Source: Spirometra erinaceieuropaei (lineage: Eukaryota > Platyhelminthes > Cestoda > Diphyllobothriidea > Diphyllobothriidae). From it: 64,000 nt of DNA. This document shows positions 33,210-45,500 of this stretch, piece by piece. The DNA lies in NCBI GenBank assembly GCA_902702965.1, contig CACRXP010000745.1, forward strand, positions 176,170 to 240,169, in the 5' to 3' direction. Under the pieces are notes generated by a model that saw only the letters and a program-made list of their open reading frames with translations, was not told the DNA's origin and ran no database searches. How positions within the stretch are numbered: the stretch's first letter is position 1; each line of letters begins with the position of its first letter. The translations under genes were made by a program, and so were the position numbers.

Positions 33210-36030
33210 ATATTTTTCAACGGCTGAAAGTACAACCACGCACTCCCAATAGCCTTTCTTTTGAAAACAACTACTCGACCTAATCGCCTGTGAGTTCCCA
33301 GGTTTCACGTGTAAAAATCCCTATTGTCACCGGTCCCGTATTAGAGGTGACGGAGGTTTGTTTACTTCAGGTGGGGCTACTAAACCACATCCGACCAAAA
33401 TTAAGAATGACTGCCGCAGAAATACCTCGTGAAAGTTACGGTTGCTCTCACAGTGAAAGCCAAACAGCGAATTTCTTAATTAGCGTGGGCCTGAGGAGCA
33501 ACAAAGGCGACAAAGAAAAGCCCATTGATCAACTGCAATGCCATTTTGCTCTTCTTTTTAGTCTGAAGGACTCGCTTCGATCGAGGCAGAACAGCCAAAA
33601 ACACTACCGTGTTCAACCAATGAACGTGAACTAAGAATAAAACACCTTTTGCGCGAAGGTCTACGCGGGACCAAATTCCACATGGCTCAACAGCTGATAT
33701 CGATCAGGTGACGGCTGTCAGGTCTACAAGCGTGCACCTGCTCTGCGTGCTCGGCAGCGAAAATCGTCTTTGGTGTTGGCTGTGGCTCACCGATCGAAAG
33801 AAGACACAATAGGGTCAGGCATTTCTCGCCTCGGCGGCATGCTAATCGCTGCCGCTCCTAGGCTAGAGCGCGAACAAAGCACGCGAGCACGCGCACAGAG
33901 GCAACTAGGTGCCATTAAAGACGGGTAATAAGAACAGATCTGATTGGAGTGTCGATGTGCAGGCACACGGAGAAGCACGGTTTGCGTGACTCACAGGTGT
34001 GTGCGTGCGTGTCTGCGTGAGCACGTGCATATCACACTTCCTGCCCTTACGGACCGTAACCTTTGCGTGTCTTCGCCGAACCTCTGAGGAGCATGCCATC
34101 GGCCAAAAGTCAACGCATGCACGCGTATAAGCATGCTATATAAGCCGAATCTGCGAAGCAATCGACGACTTGCGGCCTCGAGCACGCGGGCGCAATTCTG
34201 CGCACCAACGGTGTCGGGGATCGCGGTCCACGGCCGTCGTCGATGCGGACGTCATTTCTCGGGGACGGTTGTTCTATGCAGCGGAATGCTCATGCGCATA
34301 CCAACGGTGCCTTGCTGAACAGAATGCCTCAACAACATTGAATGCCGAAACCAAGGACCCATAAGCATATCAGTAACATGTAACGAGTAAACACTCCTTT
34401 TCAAAACACTTTTGTGCTCTTTATGCAAAGTGTTTAGTCCGTGTTCATAACTCTAAGATACAACAAACACCCACATGAACCAATGTCCCTTACATGCATC
34501 ATGGCTGTGAATTACTGTACACATTGTTAAAGTTTTCTTTTTATTTTATGTGGCAACTGACGATCATCTTTTGCCAGTTTAAAAACCCCTATATTACCGA
34601 AGCCTTTCAGTCGTCATTGTCTAAACACTATGCTATCCATCTCCCCGTTTTATCAATGTCACTTTTTTTCCCGCGGTATCGAATTTCGGTAGATACGCGC
34701 TCACGCACCGTTTGACTGAATAATGAAAAGTTACCCAGTAGTTATGCCCAACTTCCTTTTTGATTTTGACGGTACATTAAAACCGGCGACGAACATCAGC
34801 GAGAGGCAAAAAACTGGGGCCCCGAAGACAAAATGACCGTCCTGCAAGGGCGAATGCATACAAATTCTAGGCACATAACTTGGTAAGGGGTAAAAATAAA
34901 TAGGTGACATTTCATTTTCTCTAATTAGAGTTTTGTTAACATTGCTTGTGAAGTCCTCCCCATAGATTTAGAAGGGAACATCGAAAAACTGAGTGAAGTT
35001 TTACGCTTAGGGAGTTAAATAAATAACAGCGAAAAATGAGACCAGGAAGAATAGTTTGTGGAGGTCGTAACATATAATCCAACCCCAGAAAACTTACGGA
35101 AGCCGACTTAAACTCAGGAGCTTTCGCCCACGACGGAAAGTACGCATGAGGACAATGATAGACGCCGATGAGAGAACCGAACATGCCGAAATAGGAGGCT
35201 GCATGCAATGGCGTCTGAAACAAAGTAGGAATGTTAGCACCCGCAGTTCCACAGCAAACTGAAAGACCAAAGACACCGGGGCAACAATCCCCTAGAATGA
35301 CGAACAACACCTGCGGTTTAATCAAATTGCCGATGAGGTGACTTCGAAAAAGTCGATGTGTCGATTCAGTTCAGTTTACAGGGGAAAAATGCGTGAATCC
35401 CGTGTATTATTTGGCAGTGGTATAAGTCTTCAGCATGCGGGTTGCGAACTCAGCTTCTCTCAACTAAGAAAAAACATCAACGGGGAAAGAGCTTTTAGAG
35501 TGGAAGATTCCGAGAAGATGACCAAAGTCCCTAGTTTTGAAAGAGGGAGAACGGAAAGTCTACACTCTGATGCAACTTAACACCTTCCAATAACGATCTA
35601 GACGGGAGTCGGCCAAGTTGAAGGCGAAACCACAGCCGGCCCAGAGCGGTTAGCAAAGTAAGCAAACGCATGCAATGTCATCCACTGGGTTTAGGAAAAT
35701 TATGAACTTTCTTAGGACGCGAATAACCCTGAAGGCTAATTTTTGCGAGGTACATTTGTTTCGATAAATAATAACTTCATTGTAACGATGTTGAACGAGA
35801 ACCAACGCGCGACGATGGAACAACATACATGGGGATAAGGTATAGATGTTAGTTTGGAACCATCAGGATGAAGCTAAAGTCGGTCAAAAACAATTCTTTT
35901 CATACTGGAAAAAATTGAGAATACCTGTGAGAAAGGCGACTTGAAGGACCCCTTATTGAAAAGTAATGACAGAACGTTAGAATGAATGGAATGAACATTC
36001 CTGTCCAAAGTTTAGAACACACGAGTTGAC
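33210..36030. other. No secure gene; one possible exon at 35,229-35,112 (minus)
   Basis: On the minus strand 'ctttgtttcag' is followed by a 117-nt open block (TPLHAASYFGMFGSLIGVYH to APEFKSAS) ending at TCC/gtaagt near 35,112. This is good splice context but no family is recognised. The rest contains only short frames and a GT-rich tract near 34.0 kb. Confidence 0.3.
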
Positions 36031-36042
36031 TTCTGACATAAT

Positions 36043-36048
36043 TTTATT
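36043..36048 (-). terminator. Poly(A) signal AATAAA of the ABCB6-like gene
   Basis: AATAAA on the minus strand, about 245 bp past the TAA stop (36,294-36,292). It is the first canonical signal downstream, consistent with a short 3' UTR. Confidence 0.55.
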
Positions 36049-36291
36049 CTCCAAAACAGAGTCATCTTCCTGATGGCAGAGGTTTAAAAACGTCAAAAGG
36101 TGGCGTGCGCATATCAACAATGCGACAGAAGGCTACTTTGAGCACAAGGTTCTTAGGTTCTTAAGACGACGAAAAAGCGGTCAGCAGGGGTAGAATGCCA
36201 GTTAACTAGAAACGGCTGGGTGGGGAAAAACACTAGCTAAGACAATGGCCGAGACCTAAGATGAGACCGGGGACGTCTGCGGCAAAAAGGA

Positions 36292-36594
36292 TTAGGTTGA
36301 CGGTGACGGGCTGCTCTGGGCACATGGATCGAGGTCGACAGTGCTGTTGTTACTACTTTCACTCAGTTCACTCTGCTGTCGCCACAGAGCCGCGTAGCGA
36401 CCTCCCGGGATGGCTATCAGGTCTTCGTGCCGGCCGCGCTCCACTATTTCACCAGCGTGCAGAACAAGGATCTCGTCTGCGTGCAGAACAGTGGATAGCC
36501 GATGCGCGACCATAATAGTTGTGCGATTCTCGCAGACCTTGTCTAGGCTCTCCTGGATCAGACGCTCTGTTCCCGTGTCCAGGGCCGAGGTAGC
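36292..36594 (-). CDS. ABCB6: ABCB6-like last exon: H-loop and C-terminus
   Basis: Acceptor 'tatttgacag', stop TAA at 36,294-36,292. Encodes [17 protein letters not shown], the switch-histidine segment [28 protein letters not shown] and a Ser-rich tail. Confidence 0.95.
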   Translation of the reverse strand, partial: ATSALDTGTERLIQESLDKVCENRTTIMVAHRLSTVLHADEILVLHAGEIVERGRHEDLIAIPGGRYAALWRQQSELSESSNNSTVDLDPCAQSSPSPST

Positions 36595-39500
36595 CTGTCA
36601 AATAATGTGTTGCAAAAAAACAGAATAGTAAGAAGTGGAGGACCGAAACAGGCGTATGCTTTGCAAATTCTCATTTATATTTCTAAGGTGAGTCGAAAGG
36701 ATGGGAGCAGACAGAGACACTGCTCCAAACTAAGTGCGAATCGGCAAATAAAACACTTCCCCCACGCACAACCCTGGTCAAAGAAGGGCGCAGACCCAGA
36801 ACCCCTCACTTGCGTTGACTTCAGATGCGTGGAAATAAGTAAGTGCACCTGACGCACCAAAAGCCGAAAAGCTACTTGTTCATATTGCACTGGCGCTAGA
36901 TCCATATTGTAATAAAACGTGGCAATTTCACATCCCTTTCCTGCTGAAAATAAACGTCAGAGCAGTAAGCCCTGCTTACATAAAGTTGGATGGATATAAG
37001 TGCGAAAAAATAAGAGACCCAGGCGAAGAAACTAATTTAATTAAACGAGTGCACAGGCCGTAACGTTCAAAGTACACTTGAAACGCGGTCTGAAATCAGG
37101 AGGCACAGATAGTAGTCAGTGAGGTCTTCACTTCAAGGCAAATATTTCGCTGATTTCGGAGCAAGTCAGACATTTCATGGCTTCGAAGATCTCATGTTTA
37201 ACTTTCGCCTGGGAATACGTAACGAAAATTCATTCTCAACATTTCAAATTTACACCGACAAAGACGAAGGAGAAGAATATGATGAAGAGGAAGAAATAAG
37301 AAAAGGGGAAGGCGGCTTCTGCGACCAGTAGTTTATACATTCGGAATTTCGAAATCTTACGCAAGCCTATCCTTCTGCCTATAGTACTATTCGTTATCTA
37401 CTGGGATCAAGATATTCTCAAAGCACAACGGGACGTGCAGGTTCTTTAACGCGATCGGAGAGCGTCCCTTTAGCAGTTATTAAACCCAATGGCAACCGAC
37501 GGAAAAAGGAGCCCGTGGCTCCATGGTCGGGACGCTGACTTCTACCCAACAAGTCACGAGTTATAGTCTCAGCTGCTTCAAGCCTGGGGTTAGGTATGGC
37601 TGGCTGGTGACGACTAATAAATCAGAAGTAGCCATCGCGTTCTTGTTTTTGCCGATAATCTCCTATTTGCGAAAGATACAAAATCTGTTTCATAAGTTTT
37701 CGACTTTGGTTCCCCAAGTCGTCGTAAGTAGTGAAGTATGTGTGCAGAACAGTTAAAACTTAAACATGACTAAAACCGATATTGCCTTCTCACTCCTGCC
37801 TGCAGCATTTGCTGCAGGTGTGCATCACGTTCAGAATGGATAACGCGTTTTCCACTTTTCCTTAAAATTGTTTTACACAGCGTCTAATTCTATGAGTTAT
37901 CAGAATGAATGGCCTCTCAAAATTCACGACCTTACTTAGATGAACAAACACATAATGTGAGTCTTGTTCCATGCGAATTTGTGTCCGGTTTCCAGCGTAT
38001 GCATGACAACCTGGGACAAGTGGTCTAGCCTTCTTTCTGCTAAATGATGTTCGCGCATGCGTGTAGAGGTAGATTTTCCAGTTTGGCCATAATAAGCCGC
38101 ATTGCAGGTGTTGCATGGTATCTTATAGACTCAGCTACAAGATTTATAAATGACCATTCCACAAACCCCTTCCATTGACAAACGATTCTGAAACATCCAT
38201 CGATAATTCAATAGAGTTACTAGACAAAATACATCCATACCACTGAATTTAACAATACAATGCACAGAAGAACGTCTCGAGTCCTACGACACGGATATTC
38301 CTGTATCTGACTTGCTAGGACTTTTGGACCTATAACTGGAAACGAACTTTTCATTTGCACAGGAATATTACAAACAGCTGAAGGGAGCCCGCATGAGATC
38401 ACCTACCTCTGGCTTTCTAGCAGAAGTCACGATGCAAAAAATTAGAGGCTATCGTCCAACCGTTAGTCAACCCTAAATTATGGGTACGTTATGTTGATAA
38501 TACCTTTGTCATTCTTAAAAGAGATCAACTGGAAATGCCCCACAGCACCATTAACTCAACACTTCTAGCAATCACATGCACAGTCGAGAAAAAGGTTGAC
38601 GGCAAACTCCCAATTTTTGATGTCCTCGTACAGAGAAAGACAGACAGGACATTTCACATATCAATTTATCGCACGGAACCTTACGTTGAAATTCTTTTCC
38701 ATTACGAGAGCAATCACCCGATCTCTCACAAACAGAGTGCCATGAACAGCCTCCTTAACTGAGCAAAAACTCACTGCTCTGACAACGAAGCCTGTCAAAA
38801 AGAAGTGAATTATTTGTTTAAACTGTTTTCCCAGACTGAGTATCCTAGAGATTTTGTGCACCGATGCATGAGACAACAGGAGCTAAAAGAAAAAGACGAG
38901 GAACTAGATTGCTCTGAACAGGCGCCCAAACCAAAAACTGACGAACACTTTCGTACATTAAGAATGTGTCCGAACTAGTTGAAAGACACCTGAGGAAGCA
39001 CCAGATAGATGTGACGCACAACCCGAGAACTACACTTCGTAACTAGTTTGTACACCATAAAGATAGAGTTGGCTATCTAGATAAGGAAGTCGTCTATAAG
39101 ATACCATGCGATAACTGTAATGCGGTTTACTGTGACCAAACTGGGAAATCTGCCTCTACACGCATGCAGTCTAAGTTTTGATCTTGAAAATGCATCAGAA
39201 GTAATGTAAGACAGGATTGAGCAAGAATTTATGAAGAACATCGTAATTTTAATCCTCGAATAACGCAACAGAAGCCAAATCAATTGGACTTAGCGATAAG
39301 GGTGAGGATCGAAATGTTAACGCAATACAAAATTGAGAAAAAATTATGACAACAAACACTAATTTTTGTCTCTGATAGGTAAAGGATTATCCGCCACGTA
39401 GTCTAACCCGAACGGGGCACGCGAAAACGTCACCGAGTTTGATATTTCCTCGGGTGTCTTTTATCGAGTTTAGACACATTCGCAATGTAAAGGAGGGTTT

Positions 39501-42500
39501 GCTCAGTATTTGGTTTGGGTGCTTGGTTGGAACTACCTAGTTCATTTTAACTCTTGTCGTTTCTTGAATTGACGTGCAAAATTAATAGGGTGCCCGTCAA
39601 GAGAAATTCAAACAATTAAGTTTGGCTCGGTAGCCTTCTTCGTCAGAACAACGCCTTTGTCTGATAAAACAGGCTACTGACAGTGCTAAAATACTTGACT
39701 ATACTCAGGACTATTAGTAGTCTACACACAAGTAATTTGCCTGGGATGCTCATAAAACAAGCAAACACGAAGTTAACCTAACGATTCAGGGAAAGGGGAT
39801 GCCGATCAAGCAGTACTGCCGATAAGCGCTGCTGTAATGGTTTACAGAAAAAGCACTCATTGCTAAGTATGAATCTGAGCTTCGTATCTTATCGGAGAGT
39901 TGGTTCGGGAGAACTATGGGAGACGATAATGTTGAAGTCGTAGAAGCGCAAGGAGCTGACCTGGAGAGACAGCAATCCACTACTCGAACGTCAGGCTTGA
40001 GAGTATTTCGATCAAGTTGTTAGCAACAGCTCGCCACCTGTGTGGTGGGCAGATTCACTAGATACAGGGAGTCCCAGTGGACTTGGCAGAGGAATTAGCA
40101 GCTAGTACGTATAGCCAAAGTCTGAGGTAACTACTTCAGCTTAAATTTTGTGTGACCTTCAATAAAGCATTCTGTTGTGCACTTAAGTTGGTGGATCTAG
40201 TTTTAACTTGCTGTGCAGATAACGATAGGATTCTCGGGCTGGTTCAGCCAGTACGGCGTTTCTGGGAGATGGAGGACGCGTTGAGCCGTCGGGTAGACAA
40301 AAGGTTTCAAAGACAACTATTACCTTCTGGTTATTTTTCCGATCTAGGCTGCCAAACGGGACGGAATTTTTGCTCTCAAAGTTTTAGGCAACAGACTATA
40401 GAAAGATCTCTTGTGCACAACTGAGGTCAGATTTTAAGGTTGTGTTGACTCTAAGACGACCTGATACAAAGAAGTTGCCGGCTTCGCCACTGGCATCAAG
40501 CAGTTAGCATGCATCTAGGCAGGGAATAACTGACTGAATAGAGCGTAGTGAATCCGAATGACTATGGAGCCCATTCTTAAGTAGCAGGTCAGCAGATGAT
40601 CGAGATGCTGGAGTGCAATTTCAACAAAAGCAAGTGGTGCCGTCGAAACGCGGCAGTCCGTAACTACTTTTACATTGTGTACCAAACCGTAAATGTTAAT
40701 TGGGTGGCCGTTTGGGAAATTGCCTAACGCTGCCTGACCAGCAGAGACAATAGTACCGATGAGATTACGAACACAGTTAGCCAAACAAATCTTGCACTTG
40801 CGGATTGAAGCGGAAAAATGTACACAAAAGCGTCTCTTTACCTACAGCCGAAAAGGCGCGGAAAAAACAATGCACGAAAAATTTTGGCTGGCTTGCGGAA
40901 AGAACCTCCTTAATTTAGCTTATCTGATACGCCCTGTCAAGTGCAACAAGCCAAAAGTGTGCTAAAATTTAGAAGCCTGGTGATCAACTACGCTTTTTGC
41001 AGTTTAGGAGTGATGCCAGATTAGGAAGTAAATCTTACTAGCTAACAGAACCCTGCAAAAGAATCATGTATGTAATTTAACCGGACCCAGGAACTAAGTC
41101 ATTCTCCAGTCGTACGTACGCGATAGCATGCACATCAACCGACCTAACTATTCGTTGTGACCACGCCGGCGAAAGGCGAGGATGCGGCCTTAAGACAGCT
41201 AGGCTGGCTTTGCACGCATTCTGAACATACGCAGACAAGCACAAACAGTAGAACGAAGTTTAAACGAAAGTAAATGGTGCGAATGCGGATAAAGGCACCT
41301 CATCTAGTACAACAATGCGGGGTGCCTTGAGGATGGTCCTTGCGATTGCCACTCTCTGTTTTTCGCCACCCGAGAGCTTTAGACCTCGTTCCCCGACGAT
41401 GGTATCGTAGCCCTCCGGGAACTCCATGATGCGGTCGTGCATCTCAGCAGCGCGAGCCGCCGACTGCATTTCCTCCTCCGTGGCAGTGTTTCTTCCGTAA
41501 CGAATGTTGAAACCGATTGTGTCATTGAAGAGGACCGTGTCCTAGATTGAAGCATCAAAAAGGTAAAACCAAAGAGCTAACAAGGTAAGGTTTGTAATAG
41601 TCCATAAATACACTTAGGTCCAGATGAGAAGTACGTCGGTTTCCCATCGACACTGTCAACATTTACGCGGTTGAAAACAGGTATGTAGCAACAATAACTC
41701 GGTTTTTTGAGGCCTTCTGCGACAAGAAAACGGCACGATGATGTTATGTGCATCTCCTATTTGATACTGTAGGCACGCTACTGAAATCACATGAGTAAGA
41801 TGGTAATATTAGCACTGTATAACTGGCAACATCTAACGGCAACCGGAGCCAGCAAGGTTCCGTTCATCAGCTTCAAAATATACTGACGCAGCATTCCAGC
41901 GATAAATTGATCTTAAAGAAGTCGGCGCTCTAGATCAAAATCGGAAGGATGTGCGCGCTTTTTGACAAAAAGGAAGTTCGAGCAGGAGAAGTGGTAGCGC
42001 CCACAGTCACAAACGCTTTCACTGCCTCGCAGCCCAGGATGTCAAGAACGACGGAAAGATGGTGCCTGCCTGTCAGCATTGCTGCGAACCATCCGGCGCG
42101 TCAATGTGTGGTGGGAAGTCGAACGGCCTTCGGAAAGGCTTGGCTGCAGAATAAGCAGGCCTTCGGATCCGGCAAATAATGAATTTTTTAATTTGACGTC
42201 AAGTAATGGATGTCGTCGTGGCAAAACCGACAGCACCGAAGCTCGAATCCGGATGCTCTGGTGGGCAAGCAACTCTATGTTCATCAGGTTATACGGGCCA
42301 TGCATCGGTAATATCCCGAGGCGCGATCCGGCAGCTCTCTGTCAAATCCGGTATTTGTAGGATCAGAGACCATAGAGGTATTACTACGCGGTAAGTGTTG
42401 TCCGCAATCCGGAACAATCCTGGAACCTTAAAATTGTGTGGTCGAAGGACGGGCAGGGCTATTCATTTCCTTGTTTAGTTACTACGAAAAACATCGACTA

Positions 42501-45500
42501 AGTAAACCTCTCCATGCAACTGTTGCGGGGAGGACTACAGCTTAAAAGGATTTTTGAACAGGTGGGGGGGGGGAGGTGATAGTGCACGCGTTCCGGTTGG
42601 AATTGCTATGGGCCAATGGGGGCGGGAGGAATAACTTTCTGATCAACAAGAACACGCACCTTAGAGCTCAATTGTGGTAATTTTGCGGAGGACTACTAAG
42701 AATGTCAGAGTAAGCTGTTTCAAAATTTTTCGGAAACAAGATTCATATGAATTACAAAAAGCCAAAGCACATATTCGCATATTACCGACAAGAGCAACAA
42801 GAAAATCAAAGGTAGTGATGGAAACACGCAACCGAGCGCTGCCACACTACCGGAATATGCTGCACCGGTATTAACAAATGTAAGTATACGGATGTAAGAG
42901 AAATAAATGGCCAGAGGAAGCTCATCTGGTTACCGTTAATAATGCTAGCAGCTATGCGGAGAGGAAGATAGCGAAAAGCAGGCGCTGAACATAGACTATC
43001 AACTAAGCAGCAGGAACTCGGCACACATTTACCTTTGCTGCCCGAATCTGTTAGAGAGTCGCTCTTTTTCAAGATGAAAAGATCATCTGATTCGCTTTTT
43101 AAATGGATAAACGAGAAATAACCATGAGAGATGGTTTAGGCAAACAGAAATTGACAAGAAATGACCACAGAGATAAACGCCATAACCGTTTTTTTGGTTT
43201 ACCTGCTTACTGAGTTTTTAAAAACAGGAGCCAGCGTCTAGTTTACCTGTGGAACAACGCCTATGGCCTGTCGAAGGGATTTCTGTTCCACTTTGCTTAT
43301 GTCCTGGTCATCAATGAATATACATCCTCCGGAGGGTTCGTAGAACCGAAACAGAAGGCGAATGATGGTTGACTTTCCACTACCCGTCTGACCAACCTAC
43401 AAAGCCAAAAACACTTGCAAAACCCATCCCGCCATGAATGACGACATAAAGAAAACAAATATGCGTAAATATTGAGTTAAAAACAGGTATTGTTCTGGAA
43501 CCCCTGTAAAGTAGTTTCTATTATAACAGTGTTGGCATTTGAATCTAAACTACAGTGATTAAAGAAAGTTTTTGTTGAATGCTGTGGAATGTTTATCTCA
43601 GAATAGGGCTTTCCCTCTTTCTCCGTCTTCATCCTCTCTCTGTGTGTCTATTTCCTTGATATACGTATTAGGAGAAAGTCCCGGTACTATCTTGAACCTT
43701 TAGCGCCTAGGCAGTCAACGCCTGTCTTCTAATAACGTAGGCGGTAGCGCAATAATTAAATGATATTGTCAACACAGAAGTTACCTAAACATCATTCACC
43801 TCATTATGTCTGTCATCATGGTTTCGGAATATGACCCGGATGCCTTGATTGAGATTCCACACGGACCAGCGCCCGCAAAGTAAAGTGTCTCGTCTAACTT
43901 ATTTCCCACCATCTGCCATCCATGAAGACCCGGGGCTCAAACCTAGTTTATAGATTGTTGAGTAAAGGCTACAACTTTGTTTTATATCAATTCCCGACTA
44001 GCAATTGGTTGGTGCTGCGGAGTGTGAGCCGAGAATCCAAGACAAGAGAGAAAATTGTTTTCTGGTTTACAGACAGGATAAAGTCGCAAACGTCACTCCC
44101 ACGCCATTTATCCATGTCCGTCATTTATTCTGATTAGTAAGGAGGGAAATGCTGCTGAAAAACAGCGATTTCTCAAAAGTCTTATTCGACGAGCAGTATA
44201 AAAGGTCGGCAACTAATAGAACAATGACCTCAAACAATACTCAGGCAGCTAGGTATTGACCAAAACATGCACATAAAAAGTAAAGAAACACTCAATGACT
44301 AAAGTATTCCCAAATGTACTTGTAAAAGCATTACAAAGTATCAACAGAAAGAAAGACTTGAAGACAACGGAGTAAATAGCGCAAATTGACGGAATCTGTA
44401 ACTTACCAATGCCAACTTCTTTCCCGGTTCAACAGTAAATGAAATATTTTTCAAGACTGGTCGCCTACAAAAACAGAGGACTCGACTGTAGGCAAATTCA
44501 GTAAGATTTGTTACGCGGGGTATCACAGTAAAAGTTTCTACAGGATTACACATTAAACCTTTGACTGACGGACGCAAAGGAGTCAAAGGCGTGCTGTGGA
44601 AATCAGACCAAAGTAAAGTTTCTCAGTAGCGATAAAATACAGCAATCTGTTGAACTACTGTTATCCCATAAAGAATTTGAACAAGGTGAGGGCGACTAAA
44701 CATCAAAAATAGTAAATGCGTGAATTCGTGGCTTCCTGAACAAAAGTTAGCCAACACTACATATTTACAAGATGGCCCCGTCAATGAAAAAACAGCCCAA
44801 GGAAATCGAACAGTGTAGACAACTAGACGGCAGAGGATGTTGGTCAGACACGCAGACTGGTCAGGTGAGAAGAGGTGGGCTTTTATGGGCAAGCAAGCTT
44901 TGAAGACAGCAAGAACTCGTTCCGGTGATTAGGGCTACACAGCATGAAAGTGGTCACTCATGCTGGGATGGGGAACAAGGGAAGTAATAGGGCTATTCCA
45001 TGACAGTGCGGGATGGAGCACGTGATCCAACCGCATAAAGTTTTGAATTTCTCTTCGATATTTTCGCAGCCTATGTATAACGTAGAATGACCTCAAATGC
45101 TGTTCGGACTGATACTTTGAACGCCGTCATGAGTTTTACCACGTGCAGTATTAATCCGATGCACTATGGTAGGGCTTCTATGTACCGTATTTTCTGCTAC
45201 CAGCTGTCATTTCAAAATGTTTTCAGTTGGTCTATCCTACTCGACTGGCCTATATGGCCTTTCGGCTGAACTGCTAGTTTTATAAACATGCAGCGGACGT
45301 ACGCAGCCGAAAATGCGGCGACAGTAACTTCGTAAATTTTTAAAATTCAGATTAAAAAGTAACGGTGTGCACAAGGTTGGGTTTGTTTTGGTTCTGAGAT
45401 TTCGAGAAGCGATTTTGGCTGCCGATTACTATTCGAAAAGTTAGATCCCGTACAAATCTGTCCCAGTGAGTGCCTATTCCTCTTTTGACGTGCCGCCTGG

